Origin: Lachnospiraceae bacterium
GTDB taxonomy: Bacteria; Bacillota; Clostridia; Lachnospirales; Lachnospiraceae
Reading direction: 5' to 3'
Length of the DNA: 64,000 nt
Assembly (NCBI GenBank): GCA_014804645.1
Contig: JAAUZI010000013.1
Location: forward strand, 68,612-132,611
A program made the position numbers and the translations under genes. Shown piece after piece: positions 16,801-26,102 of this stretch (position 1 is its first letter; the number at the start of each line of letters is the position of its first letter). The notes under the pieces were generated by a model, which made no database searches, was not told the DNA's origin, and saw nothing but the letters and a program-made list of their open reading frames with translations.

Positions 16801-17865
16801 ATGACAACTTTTATGACACTTATTTTATTTATCCTGATATTCGGTGTGGTGGTGATCTCCCACGAATTCGGACATTACTTGATCGCCAAGGCCAATGGCA
16901 TTCATGTGGTGGAATTTTCCATAGGCATGGGTCCTACTATTTTCTCCTGGAAAAAGAAGGAGACCAAATATTCTGTCAAGCTGCTACCTCTGGGCGGAGC
17001 CTGTATGTTCGAGGGCGAGGATGGACTGAACACAAAGGAGGGGGAGAACACGGAAGGCTCCTTTCTCCACGCAAAGGTATGGTCCAGAATATCCACAGTG
17101 CTGGCAGGGCCTATATTTAACTTTATCCTGGGAGTTATTATCGCTCTGATACTGGCGGGGGTGATGGTGTTCTATGACCCGGTAGTGTCTGAAGTCATAG
17201 ACGGCGGGGCCGCGCAGCAGGCGGGACTCCAGGCGGGGGATGTGATCGTCGCGCTGAACGGGGACCGAGTGTATCTGCGGGATGAGGTGACGCTGTTCAA
17301 TCGTGTCAACAACGGCAGGGAGTTTACTCTGGAGTATGAGAGGGACGGGCAGCGCTACACAGTCACCATGACTCCCACGTTGAATGAGGCCACAGGTGGC
17401 TATGCCATGGGTATCTATATTGGAAAACCGCTGAAGGCCGAGGGTTTGGATGTCCTGAAATACGCATGGTACGAGATCCGCTACTGCGTCCGCTCTACCT
17501 GGCAGAGCCTGGGACTGATGGTGCGGGGACAGGTGAAGAGAGATGAAGTGGCCGGTCCGGTGGGCATTGCTGTCAATGTTGTGGGGAAGACCTATACTCA
17601 GGCAAAACAGTATGGCTGGGAAACGGTGGCGCTGAATATGGGCTACATCACCCTGCTGCTGACCATTAACCTGGGTATATTGAATCTCTTGCCTATTCCG
17701 GCGCTGGACGGGGGCAGACTGGTCTTCCTGCTGGTGGAAGTTGTCAGAGGGAAGCCGGTGCCGCCGGAGAAAGAAGGCATGGTACACTTTATCGGCCTGG
17801 TATTTTTTATGATATTGATGGTGGTTGTTTTCTTTAACGATCTGCGCAATATTTTCAGTTTTTGA
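16801..17865 (+). CDS. rseP: Site-2 intramembrane zinc metalloprotease
   Basis: 354 residues. It cuts membrane-embedded anti-sigma factors or signal-peptide remnants. The zinc site HEFGH lies in the first membrane helix (about residue 21-25), the third ligand region is NLLPIPALDGGR near the C-terminus, and a PDZ domain (about 120-190, GAAQQAGLQAGDVIVALNG) lies between. At least four membrane segments are visible. The start is eight bases after dxr; the ribosome site is weak, so translation may be coupled. ispG, a common next gene, is absent. Confidence 0.93.
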   Translation: MTTFMTLILFILIFGVVVISHEFGHYLIAKANGIHVVEFSIGMGPTIFSWKKKETKYSVKLLPLGGACMFEGEDGLNTKEGENTEGSFLHAKVWSRISTVLAGPIFNFILGVIIALILAGVMVFYDPVVSEVIDGGAAQQAGLQAGDVIVALNGDRVYLRDEVTLFNRVNNGREFTLEYERDGQRYTVTMTPTLNEATGGYAMGIYIGKPLKAEGLDVLKYAWYEIRYCVRSTWQSLGLMVRGQVKRDEVAGPVGIAVNVVGKTYTQAKQYGWETVALNMGYITLLLTINLGILNLLPIPALDGGRLVFLLVEVVRGKPVPPEKEGMVHFIGLVFFMILMVVVFFNDLRNIFSF

Positions 17866-17881
17866 TTATCTTTTGACTTTT

Positions 17882-17911
17882 CGCGGGACGGAGTGTTGGC
17901 TCTGTCCCGCG
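17882..17911 (+). other. GC-rich hairpin after rseP
   Basis: CGCGGGACGGAG (17882-17893) pairs with CTCTGTCCCGCG (17900-17911) over 12 bp. No T-run follows, so it may stabilise the 3' end rather than terminate. Confidence 0.6.
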
Positions 17912-18049
17912 GAGAAGACTCTTTTCAAGGTATATTTTGCGGGAAATCTCCCGGTATTCCACAGAGAACTTAAAAACAGCAAAGCTCTGCAGTGTCGGAT
18001 ACGGTGCTGGAGGGGCTGTAATAAATTTTATTGATTAAAGGGGGAAAAA

Positions 18050-18670
18050 ATGGGTATTGTTTCAAATTACATATGGGAGAGGGCGGCAGACGGCGGAGTA
18101 AATCCGGTGTCCCTGGTATTACAGCAGGTGAAATTGCGGGGCAGGGAGGTTTGTTTGTTCTGCGTCTGCAGCAGTCCCGGGGAGGAAATCGGGGGACGCA
18201 TGACGGAGCGGCTGACAGAGTGGTTTCACAGAAAATGTCTACCTGCTTGTGAGGGGAGGGCGCAGCTTGCGCCCCGGGAATTGCTGGAGCCGGAACTGCG
18301 CGATATTTGTGGGGAATGGCCTGTTCAGGAGCAGTGGGGATACTGCATTCTGCTGCTGACGGGAAATATCTTTTGCCTGTGCGGAGAGGGGGACGTGGCG
18401 GTGCGATTGGTGAATTACAGATATAACCGTCCCCAGATGAAAATTTTGTCCACTCCCCTTTCGGGTCGAATACAGAGAGGGGCGGGGCTGCTGCTTCACA
18501 CGCCGGAACTGGTCAGGAGCCTGCGGCAGGAGGAGGTTTGCCAGATTATGCACGGAAAGGGACTCTGCCAGGAGGAAGGCATTGACAGGCGGCTGCGGGA
18601 ACTGTATCGGGAGGGTCGGGACAGAGGAAACACGGGAGCGGTGGGCGGAATATATTTGCAAATGCTGTGA
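18050..18670 (+). CDS. Degenerate PP2C-like protein (probable pseudo-phosphatase)
   Basis: 206 residues. The first third resembles small PP2C phosphatases that accompany Ser/Thr kinases in this group: GGVNPVSLVLQQV and then LFCVCSSPGEEIGGRMTERLTEWFH, where active members read CDGMGG. The metal-binding Asp residues are missing, and no later DG/DN motif is seen, so catalysis is unlikely. The kinase gene follows 61 bp later. A role in binding phosphoprotein or the kinase is inference. An alternative is simply an unrelated regulator. Confidence 0.5.
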   Translation: MGIVSNYIWERAADGGVNPVSLVLQQVKLRGREVCLFCVCSSPGEEIGGRMTERLTEWFHRKCLPACEGRAQLAPRELLEPELRDICGEWPVQEQWGYCILLLTGNIFCLCGEGDVAVRLVNYRYNRPQMKILSTPLSGRIQRGAGLLLHTPELVRSLRQEEVCQIMHGKGLCQEEGIDRRLRELYREGRDRGNTGAVGGIYLQML

Positions 18671-18731
18671 GAAACAGCCACAGGCGGCCATGGAAGGTGG
18701 AGAAAGAGATCGCGGAGAGGAAAATGACAAT

Positions 18732-19613
18732 ATGGAAAACGCAGAGAGAATCTTGCAGAATCATATAGCAGGATACCGAGTTTTGGACAAGTTGGGAAAC
18801 GGGGCAACCTCACGGGTGTACCTGGTCAAAAAGGAAGAGAATGGGAGGGTGTATGCTCTGAAACACAGTTTATTTCCCGAGAGACTGCGGACCGAGGCAG
18901 AAATTCTGAGAGAACTGAAACACCCCTGTTTTCCCGTGTGGATTGAGGACGGGAGACTGGGGGACGGAGCATATTTGGTGATGGAGTATATTCAGGGAGT
19001 CACTCTGAGCCAACTGATGGAGAGATATCCGGGTGGGATGCCGGAAAAAATGGCGGTGGGTATTGCCCGGGATGTGGTGCTGGGACTGGCCTATCTGCAT
19101 GACTGCCAGCCGCCCTATATATACCGGGATCTGAAAGCGGACAATGTGATAGTCACCGCGCAGGGAAGGGCCAGGCTGGTGGATGTGGGAGCGGCAGTGC
19201 GTGTGGACGGCTCGCAGCGGGACAGGTGCAGGGCAGGGACTTACGGATACGGCGCACCGGAACAGTTCTGGGAGGGAGTGCGTGTCACCCCCTCCTGTGA
19301 TATCTATGCAGTGGGCAAGCTATTATCCTTTATGCTGACCGGCCAAAATCCATGCAAACCGCCCTACGACACGGCGGAGTACTGCAGCAGACACAGCGGA
19401 ATTCGGAGGGGATTGAAACGACTGTTGAACCGCTGTCTGCAGGCAGACCCGCAGCTGCGGTATCCGGACGCCTCATTTTTGCTGGCAGAGCTGGAGAACC
19501 TGGAGGCGAAAAAAATCGGTTTTCGGAAAAAAATCAGGGAGATTACAGGAAACAAATGCCCCTATCGCTACATAAAATGCATTTGGAGGAGCGATTATGA
19601 AAGAATATTTTGA
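18732..19613 (+). CDS. Cytosolic Ser/Thr protein kinase (Hanks type)
   Basis: About 293 residues. Kinase motifs in order: glycine loop LGNGATSRVY, lysine VYALKH, catalytic loop YRDLKADNV, a DVG in place of DFG, and the activation segment ending GAPEQFW. The core residues for ATP and Mg are present, so it should be active. There is no transmembrane segment and no PASTA domain, unlike PrkC/Stk1. ATG 18732 follows GGAGAGG; longer in-frame starts overlap the previous gene. It is paired with the degenerate PP2C-like gene. Confidence 0.88.
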   Translation: MENAERILQNHIAGYRVLDKLGNGATSRVYLVKKEENGRVYALKHSLFPERLRTEAEILRELKHPCFPVWIEDGRLGDGAYLVMEYIQGVTLSQLMERYPGGMPEKMAVGIARDVVLGLAYLHDCQPPYIYRDLKADNVIVTAQGRARLVDVGAAVRVDGSQRDRCRAGTYGYGAPEQFWEGVRVTPSCDIYAVGKLLSFMLTGQNPCKPPYDTAEYCSRHSGIRRGLKRLLNRCLQADPQLRYPDASFLLAELENLEAKKIGFRKKIREITGNKCPYRYIKCIWRSDYERIF

Positions 19614-19638
19614 CTTTCCTCACAAATAATACTATAAT
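19610..19638 (+). promoter_or_regulatory. Promoter of apt-relA
   Basis: TTGACT (19610-19615), 17-bp spacer, TATAAT (19633-19638). The expected start near 19645 gives a leader of about 160 nt before apt. Confidence 0.82.
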
Positions 19639-19671
19639 AGGAACAAATTGTTGATAAAGGCATTTTTTGTC

Positions 19672-19794
19672 GGCAGATACGGAACTTAAAATAGTATATG
19701 CCCGGAGAGCGCACGGAACAATATATGGACGCCCAAGCGGTCAGATATTGTTCAATGGCCTTGTGTGCTGGCAGGGCAGATACGGAACTAAAAT
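19672..19794 (+). promoter_or_regulatory. Structured apt leader between two direct repeats
   Basis: Direct repeats beginning GGCAGATACGGAACT lie at 19672-19692 and 19775-19794. Between them is a nested hairpin: TGCCC/GGGCA (19699-19703, 19774-19778), GCGCAC/GTGTGC (19709-19714, 19763-19768) and a 9-bp GAACAATAT/ATATTGTTC (19716-19724, 19745-19753). It is either an inserted palindromic element or a cis-regulatory leader; no known purine riboswitch core was recognised. Confidence 0.6.
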
Positions 19795-19807
19795 GGAGGT
19801 TACAAAG

Positions 19808-20332
19808 ATGAAGGCGTTGGAAGAGTATGTGAGAAGCATTCCGGATTTTCCGGAGGAGGGTATTATTTTCAGGGATGTGACCAGTGTGCTGCAGGATGCG
19901 GACGGCCTGCATCTGGCGATTGACACCATGCAGGAGAAGATCCGGGATCTGGAATATGACGTGGTGGTAGGGCCTGAATCCAGAGGGTTTATTTTTGGCA
20001 CACCTATTGCGTACAACAATCACAAGCCTTTTGTGCTGATTCGGAAGAAGGGAAAGCTGCCCTGTGAGACAGTGGAGAGAAGTTATGATCTGGAGTATGG
20101 TCAGGCCACGATCGAGATGCACAAGGACAGCATTAAGCCCGGTCAGAGGGTTTTGATTGTGGACGATCTGATTGCCACCGGCGGCACCACCGAGGCCATG
20201 ATAAAATTGATTGAGAGTCTGGGCGGAAAAGTGGTAGGCATTGTGGTGCTGATGGAGTTGGCTGGATTAAAGGGCCGGGAGCGCATTGCCGACTACAGGC
20301 TGGAGGCGGCCATCACCTATCCGGGAAAATAG
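19808..20332 (+). CDS. apt: Adenine phosphoribosyltransferase
   Basis: 174 residues, the usual length. It salvages adenine to AMP using PRPP. The PRPP-binding motif is VLIVDDLIATGGTTEA (about residues 113-128). Start ATG 19808 (MKALEEYVRSIPDFPEEGIIFRD) has GGAGG upstream and matches the family N-terminus; the longer in-frame extension translates the structured leader. It is followed by relA, a common pairing in Firmicutes linking purine salvage and (p)ppGpp. Confidence 0.95.
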   Translation: MKALEEYVRSIPDFPEEGIIFRDVTSVLQDADGLHLAIDTMQEKIRDLEYDVVVGPESRGFIFGTPIAYNNHKPFVLIRKKGKLPCETVERSYDLEYGQATIEMHKDSIKPGQRVLIVDDLIATGGTTEAMIKLIESLGGKVVGIVVLMELAGLKGRERIADYRLEAAITYPGK

Positions 20333-20336
20333 AGGA

Positions 20337-20388
20337 TATGTACCTGGAATAGATACATACCTTATTTTTGCAGGCTATGGGGGGTCTG
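20337..20388 (+). repeat. Possible decayed copy of the two-hairpin repeat (apt-relA spacer)
   Basis: TATGTA/TACATA stem (20337-20342, 20354-20359) followed by TTATTTTTGCAG, which resembles the linker of copy E; a GCAG...CTGC pairing takes the place of hairpin 2. Similarity is weak. Confidence 0.35.
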
Positions 20389-20421
20389 CACGGTCAGGGG
20401 TTACAGAAAGGCAAGGACGTT

Positions 20422-22728
20422 ATGAAGGAAGAAAAAGATGTGATATTTGACGATGCCAGAGTCGGCAAAATGACAGAATTTACATCTCCTGAACAGCTGT
20501 ATCAGGATCTGATTTCCTGCGTCAAAAAATACCATCCCAGCGATGATATTTCCATGATCGAGAAGGCATATAACATTGCCAGTGAGGCACATAAGAATCA
20601 GTTACGCAAGTCAGGCGAGCCTTATATTATTCATCCGCTGAATGTGGCTATCATTCTGGCGGAGCTGGAGCTGGATAAGGAGACTATTGTGGCGGGTATC
20701 CTCCATGATGTGGTGGAAGACACTATCATGACGGAGGAGGATCTGATTCAGGAGTTCGACGAGGATGTGGCGCTGCTGGTGGACGGTGTGACCAAGCTGG
20801 AAAAACTGCCGCTGTCCCACACGGATGATCCCACGGACACCAAGCTGGAGATGCAGGCGGAGAACCTGCGGAAGATGTTTCTGGCCATGGCCAAGGATAT
20901 CCGTGTTATTATGATTAAGCTGGCAGACCGCCTGCACAATATGCGCACGTTGAAATACCAGAAACCGGAGAGCCAGATCCGCATTGCCAGGGAGACCAGA
21001 GAGATATATTCCCCCATTGCCCAGAGATTGGGCATTTCCAAAATCAAAATCGAGTTGGACGATCTATCCATGAAATATCTGGAGCCGGAGGTCTACTATG
21101 ACCTGGTGGATAAAATCGCTGTGCGCAAGAGCGTCAGGGAAAAATATATCCAGAGCATTGTGGATGAGGTCAGAGGATATATAGAGACAGAGGGTATCCG
21201 TGCCCAGGTGGACGGTCGGATCAAGCATTTTTTCAGTATCTATAAGAAGATGAAGAATCAGAACAAAACCCTGGATCAGATATATGATCTGTTTGCCGTG
21301 CGGATTATTGTGGAGTCCCTGAAGGACTGCTATGCGGCTCTGGGTGTGATTCATGAGAAATACACGCCCATTCCGGGGCGGTTCAAGGACTATATTGCCA
21401 TGCCCAAGGCCAACATGTACCAGTCCCTGCACACCACCTTGATCGGCAGCAACGGACAGCCCTTTGAGATCCAGATCCGCACCTTTGAGATGCATAAGGC
21501 GGCGGAGTACGGCATTGCGGCCCACTGGAAGTATAAGGAAGCCTCCGATGGCAAGAAGGTGGAGGGCCAGGAGGAGGAAAAGCTGGTGTGGCTGCGGCAG
21601 ATTCTGGAGTGGCAGCGGGATATGTCGGACAACCGGGAGTTCATGAATCTGCTGAAGAACGACCTGGACCTGTTCTCTGACAATGTGTACTGCTTTACCC
21701 CCACCGGGGAGGTCAAGAATCTGCCCGCTGGCTCTACCCCCATAGATTTTGCTTACAATATTCATTCCGCTGTGGGAAATAAGATGGTGGGCGCCAGGGT
21801 CAACGGCAAGCTGGTGACCATTGACTATGAAATCAAAAACGGCGACAGGATCGAGATCATTACCTCCCAGAACTCTAAGGGTCCCAGCCGGGATTGGCTG
21901 AACGTGGTCAAGAGTACTCAGGCCAAGAATAAGATCAATCAGTGGTTCAAAAACGAGCTGAAGGAAGACAACATTGTCAAGGGCAAAGAGCTGCTGGCCG
22001 GTTACTGCAAGACCAAGGGCATAGGTATGTCCGATTTGATGAAGAATGTCTACATGGAGGCCATCATGCGCAAGTATGGGTTCCACGACTGGGATTCCGT
22101 GCTGGCGGCCATTGGCCACGGCGCATTGAAAGAGGGCCAGATCATCAATAAGATGCAGGAGCTCTACGACAGAGACCACAAGAAGGAGATGACCAACGAG
22201 GAGGTTCTGCAGACTATCGTGGAGAATGGCGCCATGATGATGCGTCCCGGAAACGGTCGCTCCAAGAGCGGTATTGTGGTAAAGGGGATCGCTGATCTGT
22301 CGGTGCGTTTCTCCAAGTGCTGTTCCCCGGTGCCGGGAGACGAGATCGTGGGCTTTGTGACTAGGGGAAGAGGAATCTCCATACACCGGACGGACTGTGT
22401 GAATATACTGAGTCTGCCGGAACTGGAGAGGGACAGGATTATCGATGCGGAGTGGCAGACCGGCGAGGGAGACGGGAAGGAAGAGGGCAAGTACACGGCG
22501 GAGATCCGTATTTTTGCCAACAATCGAAACGGCCTGCTGGCGGACATTTCCAAGGCGCTGACAGAGAAAAACATTGATATACTGTCCATGAATACCAAGA
22601 TCAACAAGCAGGGGCTTGCGACTCTGCAGACGGCCTTTGAGATTTCGGGCAGAGAGGAACTGAACCGGATCATTGACAAGATCCGCAATATAGAGAGCGT
22701 TATAGATGTAGAAAGGACGACGGGGTGA
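20422..22728 (+). CDS. relA: Bifunctional (p)ppGpp synthetase/hydrolase
   Basis: About 768 residues with the full Rel layout. HD hydrolase domain (about 45-200) with HPLNVA and ILHDVVEDT intact, so hydrolysis is expected; synthetase domain (about 240-350) with GRIKHFFSIYKKM and KANMYQSLHTT; TGS (about 415-475); zinc-finger-like RFSKCCSPVPGDEIVGF; and a C-terminal ACT domain (NRNGLLADISKALTEKNID). Start ATG 20422 (MKEEKDV). It sets the stringent response alarmone level. It is followed with a 1-bp overlap by an MBL hydrolase. Confidence 0.95.
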   Translation: MKEEKDVIFDDARVGKMTEFTSPEQLYQDLISCVKKYHPSDDISMIEKAYNIASEAHKNQLRKSGEPYIIHPLNVAIILAELELDKETIVAGILHDVVEDTIMTEEDLIQEFDEDVALLVDGVTKLEKLPLSHTDDPTDTKLEMQAENLRKMFLAMAKDIRVIMIKLADRLHNMRTLKYQKPESQIRIARETREIYSPIAQRLGISKIKIELDDLSMKYLEPEVYYDLVDKIAVRKSVREKYIQSIVDEVRGYIETEGIRAQVDGRIKHFFSIYKKMKNQNKTLDQIYDLFAVRIIVESLKDCYAALGVIHEKYTPIPGRFKDYIAMPKANMYQSLHTTLIGSNGQPFEIQIRTFEMHKAAEYGIAAHWKYKEASDGKKVEGQEEEKLVWLRQILEWQRDMSDNREFMNLLKNDLDLFSDNVYCFTPTGEVKNLPAGSTPIDFAYNIHSAVGNKMVGARVNGKLVTIDYEIKNGDRIEIITSQNSKGPSRDWLNVVKSTQAKNKINQWFKNELKEDNIVKGKELLAGYCKTKGIGMSDLMKNVYMEAIMRKYGFHDWDSVLAAIGHGALKEGQIINKMQELYDRDHKKEMTNEEVLQTIVENGAMMMRPGNGRSKSGIVVKGIADLSVRFSKCCSPVPGDEIVGFVTRGRGISIHRTDCVNILSLPELERDRIIDAEWQTGEGDGKEEGKYTAEIRIFANNRNGLLADISKALTEKNIDILSMNTKINKQGLATLQTAFEISGREELNRIIDKIRNIESVIDVERTTG

Positions 22729-23360
22729 TGGCTGAGACAAAGATCGGAAGAATGGTGCTGGGTTCCTACCAGACCAACTGCTATTTTATCTATCAGGAAG
22801 AAGCAAATAAGGCGATTGTGGTGGACCCGGCGGATCAGGGGGCTAAGATTTACGACGCTTTGCAGAGAAACGGCATCACTGTGGAGGCGATTCTGCTGAC
22901 ACATGGGCACTTCGACCATATCTGGGGGACTAAGGAGCTGCGGGAGGCCGCAGGGGTGAAACTCTACGCCCTGGACGCGGAGAAAGCCCTGTGTGAGGAT
23001 TCCCACAACAATGTGTCAGATATGACGGGCAGGCCCTATACGGTGACGCCGGATGAGTATCTGAAGGACGGACAGGAGCTGACGCTGGCGGGCATACATT
23101 TTCAGGTTATCGCTACGCCGGGGCATACCATTGGCAGTTGCTGCTATTATTTCCCTGAGGCGGGCTTTCTGGTCAGCGGGGACACCCTGTTCGCGGAGTC
23201 TGTGGGCAGGACGGATTTCCCCACCGGCAGCATGAGCAGCATTGTGCGATCTATCAAGGAGAAACTCTATGTGCTGCCTGGGGAGACCAAGGTGTATCCG
23301 GGCCACGGAGACAGCACCACTATTGAACATGAGATGCGGTATAACCCTTTTACGGCGTAA
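22728..23360 (+). CDS. Metallo-beta-lactamase-fold hydrolase (glyoxalase II-like)
   Basis: 210 residues. The zinc motif LLTHGHFDHIWG (THxHxDH), the downstream TPGHTIGS, SGDTLF and the last ligand in YPGHGDSTT are all present, as in glyoxalase II-like thioester hydrolases of Firmicutes (YqgX-type). The start ATG 22728 shares its A with the relA stop (TGATG), so translation is coupled. The same order, relA then this hydrolase then hemZ, is frequent in related Clostridia by general knowledge. The substrate is not determined. Confidence 0.88.
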   Translation: MAETKIGRMVLGSYQTNCYFIYQEEANKAIVVDPADQGAKIYDALQRNGITVEAILLTHGHFDHIWGTKELREAAGVKLYALDAEKALCEDSHNNVSDMTGRPYTVTPDEYLKDGQELTLAGIHFQVIATPGHTIGSCCYYFPEAGFLVSGDTLFAESVGRTDFPTGSMSSIVRSIKEKLYVLPGETKVYPGHGDSTTIEHEMRYNPFTA

Positions 23361-23414
23361 GGTAAATGGAGGATATTGGGTGACGAGCGGTAGACGAGAG
23401 TACAGGGAGGGACA

Positions 23415-24851
23415 ATGCTGGCAGTACGTCTGAATCGGGAAAATTATGAATATGACGTCCAGGCGCTGCTGAAGTCCTTTTATCCTGAGGAGCCGCTGCG
23501 GGTGATTACACCTGAGAGCAGGGAACAGGAAATTCGTGAGGGAGAGCGGGAGTGGAGCGTTTGGATAGAGGAACCCACAGCCAGGATGCAGCTGGCGGGA
23601 AGAGATATACAATGGCTGCATGAGGAAAAAGAGGGGGCCTTTAAGGACTGTTTCAAGCGCTTTTTTTATCGAAGTCTGGTGGATATCACAGGCAGGGAGC
23701 TGCCCTGGGGAAACCTGACGGGCATTCGCCCCACCAAGCTGGCCTATGCCATGCTGGAGGAGGGGATGCCGGACCGGAAAATTATGGAGGAGCTTAAGCG
23801 GACTCATTATGTGAGCCGGGAAAAGTGCGAGCTGAGTATTGAGATTGCCCGCCGGGAGCGGGAGCTTTTGTCGGGAATCCATTACCAGGGGGGCTACAGC
23901 CTGTACATAGGGATTCCTTTCTGTCCCAGTACCTGTCTGTACTGTTCCTTTACCTCCTATCCCATAGCGGCCTACCGGGAGAGGGTGGACCGCTACATAG
24001 ACTGTGTGATACGGGAGATGGAGTATGTGGCCCAGTGCTGTAGGGACAAAATTCTGGACACCGTCTACATTGGCGGGGGAACCCCCACCACCTTGGAACC
24101 GGAGCAGCTGGACAGGTTGATCGGCAGCCTGAAGTCACTGTTTGACTTTTCCACAGTGCAGGAGTTCACGGTGGAGGCCGGACGGGCGGACAGCATCACC
24201 CGGGACAAGCTGGAGGCGCTGCGCCGCCACGGTGTCAGCCGGATATCCGTCAATCCCCAGACCATGAAACAGGAGACGCTGGATATCATCGGGCGCAAGG
24301 CCACTGTAGAGCAGGTGCTGGCGGCTTATCGGCTTGCCAGAGAGGTGGGCTTTGACAATATCAATATGGACCTGATTCTGGGACTGCCGGGGGAGAGCGA
24401 AAGCGATGTGCAGCGCACCATAGATCGGGTAGTGGAACTGGCCCCGGACAGTCTGACAGTGCATTCCCTTGCTATCAAGCGGGCCTCACGGCTGAATCAG
24501 TGGATACAGGAGCATGGGATAGAGACGCTGCGCAACACGGACGAGACTATGGAGATTGCGGCGGCGGGAGCCAAAGCTCTGAACATGCATCCCTACTACC
24601 TCTACCGGCAGAAGAATATGTCCGGAAATTTTGAGAATGTGGGCTATGCCAGAGAGGGCAAGTATGGTTTGTACAATATTCTGATTATGGAGGAGAAACA
24701 GACCATCGTGGCGCTGGGGGCAGGTTCGATTACAAAAAGGGTGTATTCCGACGGAAGGATCGAGCGCTGCGAGAATGTGAAGGAAGTCGCACAGTATATT
24801 GAGAGAATTGAGGAAATGATAGAAAGAAAACGTGTGTTATTAGAAGATTAA
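23415..24851 (+). CDS. hemZ: Coproporphyrinogen dehydrogenase-like radical SAM protein
   Basis: 478 residues. Radical SAM cluster CPSTCLYCSF (CxxxCxxC, about residue 173-181), followed by DTVYIGGGTPTTLEPEQL and the C-terminal NIDMD-type features of the HemN/HemZ family. The N-terminal 150 residues are typical of HemZ rather than HemN. A GGGAGGGAC site precedes ATG 23415. No other heme genes are near, so the name rests on family membership; roles outside heme synthesis are possible in strict anaerobes. Confidence 0.88.
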   Translation: MLAVRLNRENYEYDVQALLKSFYPEEPLRVITPESREQEIREGEREWSVWIEEPTARMQLAGRDIQWLHEEKEGAFKDCFKRFFYRSLVDITGRELPWGNLTGIRPTKLAYAMLEEGMPDRKIMEELKRTHYVSREKCELSIEIARRERELLSGIHYQGGYSLYIGIPFCPSTCLYCSFTSYPIAAYRERVDRYIDCVIREMEYVAQCCRDKILDTVYIGGGTPTTLEPEQLDRLIGSLKSLFDFSTVQEFTVEAGRADSITRDKLEALRRHGVSRISVNPQTMKQETLDIIGRKATVEQVLAAYRLAREVGFDNINMDLILGLPGESESDVQRTIDRVVELAPDSLTVHSLAIKRASRLNQWIQEHGIETLRNTDETMEIAAAGAKALNMHPYYLYRQKNMSGNFENVGYAREGKYGLYNILIMEEKQTIVALGAGSITKRVYSDGRIERCENVKEVAQYIERIEEMIERKRVLLED

Positions 24852-24899
24852 TACGACGAAAATCAACGGCGGCTTGATGGTTAAACAACGAATTGATAA

Positions 24900-24929
24900 T
24901 TGATTATTTAGAGGGCGCTTTGCTATACT
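24900..24929 (+). promoter_or_regulatory. Promoter of the XRE/TPR-like regulator
   Basis: TTGATT (24900-24905), 18-bp spacer, TATACT (24924-24929). Confidence 0.7.
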
Positions 24930-24968
24930 GTAAACACACCGGTGAATACAAAATTGGAGGAAGACAGT

Positions 24969-26102
24969 ATGCAAATCAAACTTGGAGAAAAAATCAAAGA
25001 GCTGCGTAAGCGTGACGGCAGAAAGCAGGAGGATCTTGCGGTGGCTCTCGGTGTTACCAATCAGGCAGTCTCCCGCTGGGAAGCAAACGGAGGATACCCC
25101 GATATAGAAATGCTTCCGGCAATCGCAAATTATTTTCATATCACGATAGACGAGCTTTTCGGATATGATAACGACAGGCAGACAAAACTGCAGACTTATT
25201 TGGATCGGGCAGACCAGATGAATAAATGCAGGGATGACAGTGTGCTGCGCGTTGAGTTTCTCCGAAATGCAATTGCGGAGTTTCCTGCGGAATGGCAGCT
25301 TCAGTTCCGTCTTGCGGATGCCCTGATAGCAATGGGATCTCAAAAATATAAAGTACATGCAATAGCTAACGAAGAATGTGATGATATTCGGAATGATATG
25401 GAGACTGCCTATAAGGAATGCTTGAAAGAAGCGATTTCTTTATATGAAGATGTTTTGAAAAAGGAAATCGACGATGACTACCGTGCAGCGGCGATCAGCG
25501 CCCTTCTTTGGCTTTATCCATATATGGGAGATTTTGAAAATGCAGAAAGGACGGCACTTTCCCAATCGCCCGTAAGAATCAGCAGAGAGGTACTTCTTAC
25601 AAGCGCGGCAGAAGGCGAAAAAGGTGAGAAATACAGCGGAGAGGCAATACTTACCTTGATGCACCAATTATTCAGAGTGATAGAACTCCACCTTATGAAA
25701 AACCATCACTTGGCACATTCACAGACGGCGCTTGACACATCCCTCGCCGTCGCACGGTTATATGAAAGCATAATTGACGACGGAAACTTCGGAATGCACC
25801 ACAACGACATGTTCATGGTTTATTTGAGATGTTCTTCTGTGGCCATTCATCTGGATGATTCTGAATGTGCTATGAATTATTTAGAGATTGCTTTGAATCA
25901 TCTCATTGAATTCAATAAAGTGATGAAAATGCCTCAAATGCCGCAGTTCACGGCACCGTTAGTTAGTAAAGCAAAGAGTTGCATGAGCGATATTTTTACG
26001 CTGAGCCGAGAATCATTTGAGGACCATATGCAATCTCTCCCGGCAGAATGTGTGGATGCAATAAAAAACAATCCAAAGTACGCATCGATTTTTGTTCAGT
26101 AA
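24969..26102 (+). CDS. XRE-family regulator with long helical C-terminal domain
   Basis: 377 residues from ATG 24969 (GGAGGA upstream). The N-terminal HTH is IKELRKRDGRKQEDLAVALG then TNQAVSRWEANGGYPDIEMLP and ITIDELFGY, the standard Cro/C1 layout with a 'DELFGY' end. The remaining 300 residues are helical, without a recognised enzyme motif, and look like the TPR-like sensor part of RRNPP-type or similar regulators. No peptide gene is adjacent. It has its own promoter and is more AT-rich than the hemZ side. Confidence 0.8.
   Translation: MQIKLGEKIKELRKRDGRKQEDLAVALGVTNQAVSRWEANGGYPDIEMLPAIANYFHITIDELFGYDNDRQTKLQTYLDRADQMNKCRDDSVLRVEFLRNAIAEFPAEWQLQFRLADALIAMGSQKYKVHAIANEECDDIRNDMETAYKECLKEAISLYEDVLKKEIDDDYRAAAISALLWLYPYMGDFENAERTALSQSPVRISREVLLTSAAEGEKGEKYSGEAILTLMHQLFRVIELHLMKNHHLAHSQTALDTSLAVARLYESIIDDGNFGMHHNDMFMVYLRCSSVAIHLDDSECAMNYLEIALNHLIEFNKVMKMPQMPQFTAPLVSKAKSCMSDIFTLSRESFEDHMQSLPAECVDAIKNNPKYASIFVQ

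Noticed and set aside
17882..17911. Rho-independent terminator after rseP
   Set aside because: Strong stem but no T-run; listed only as a hairpin.
21064..22740. Long open frame on the - strand across relA
   Set aside because: It is antisense to a gene with unmistakable Rel domains and shows no protein family features; such frames arise from the codon bias of the GC-rich gene.
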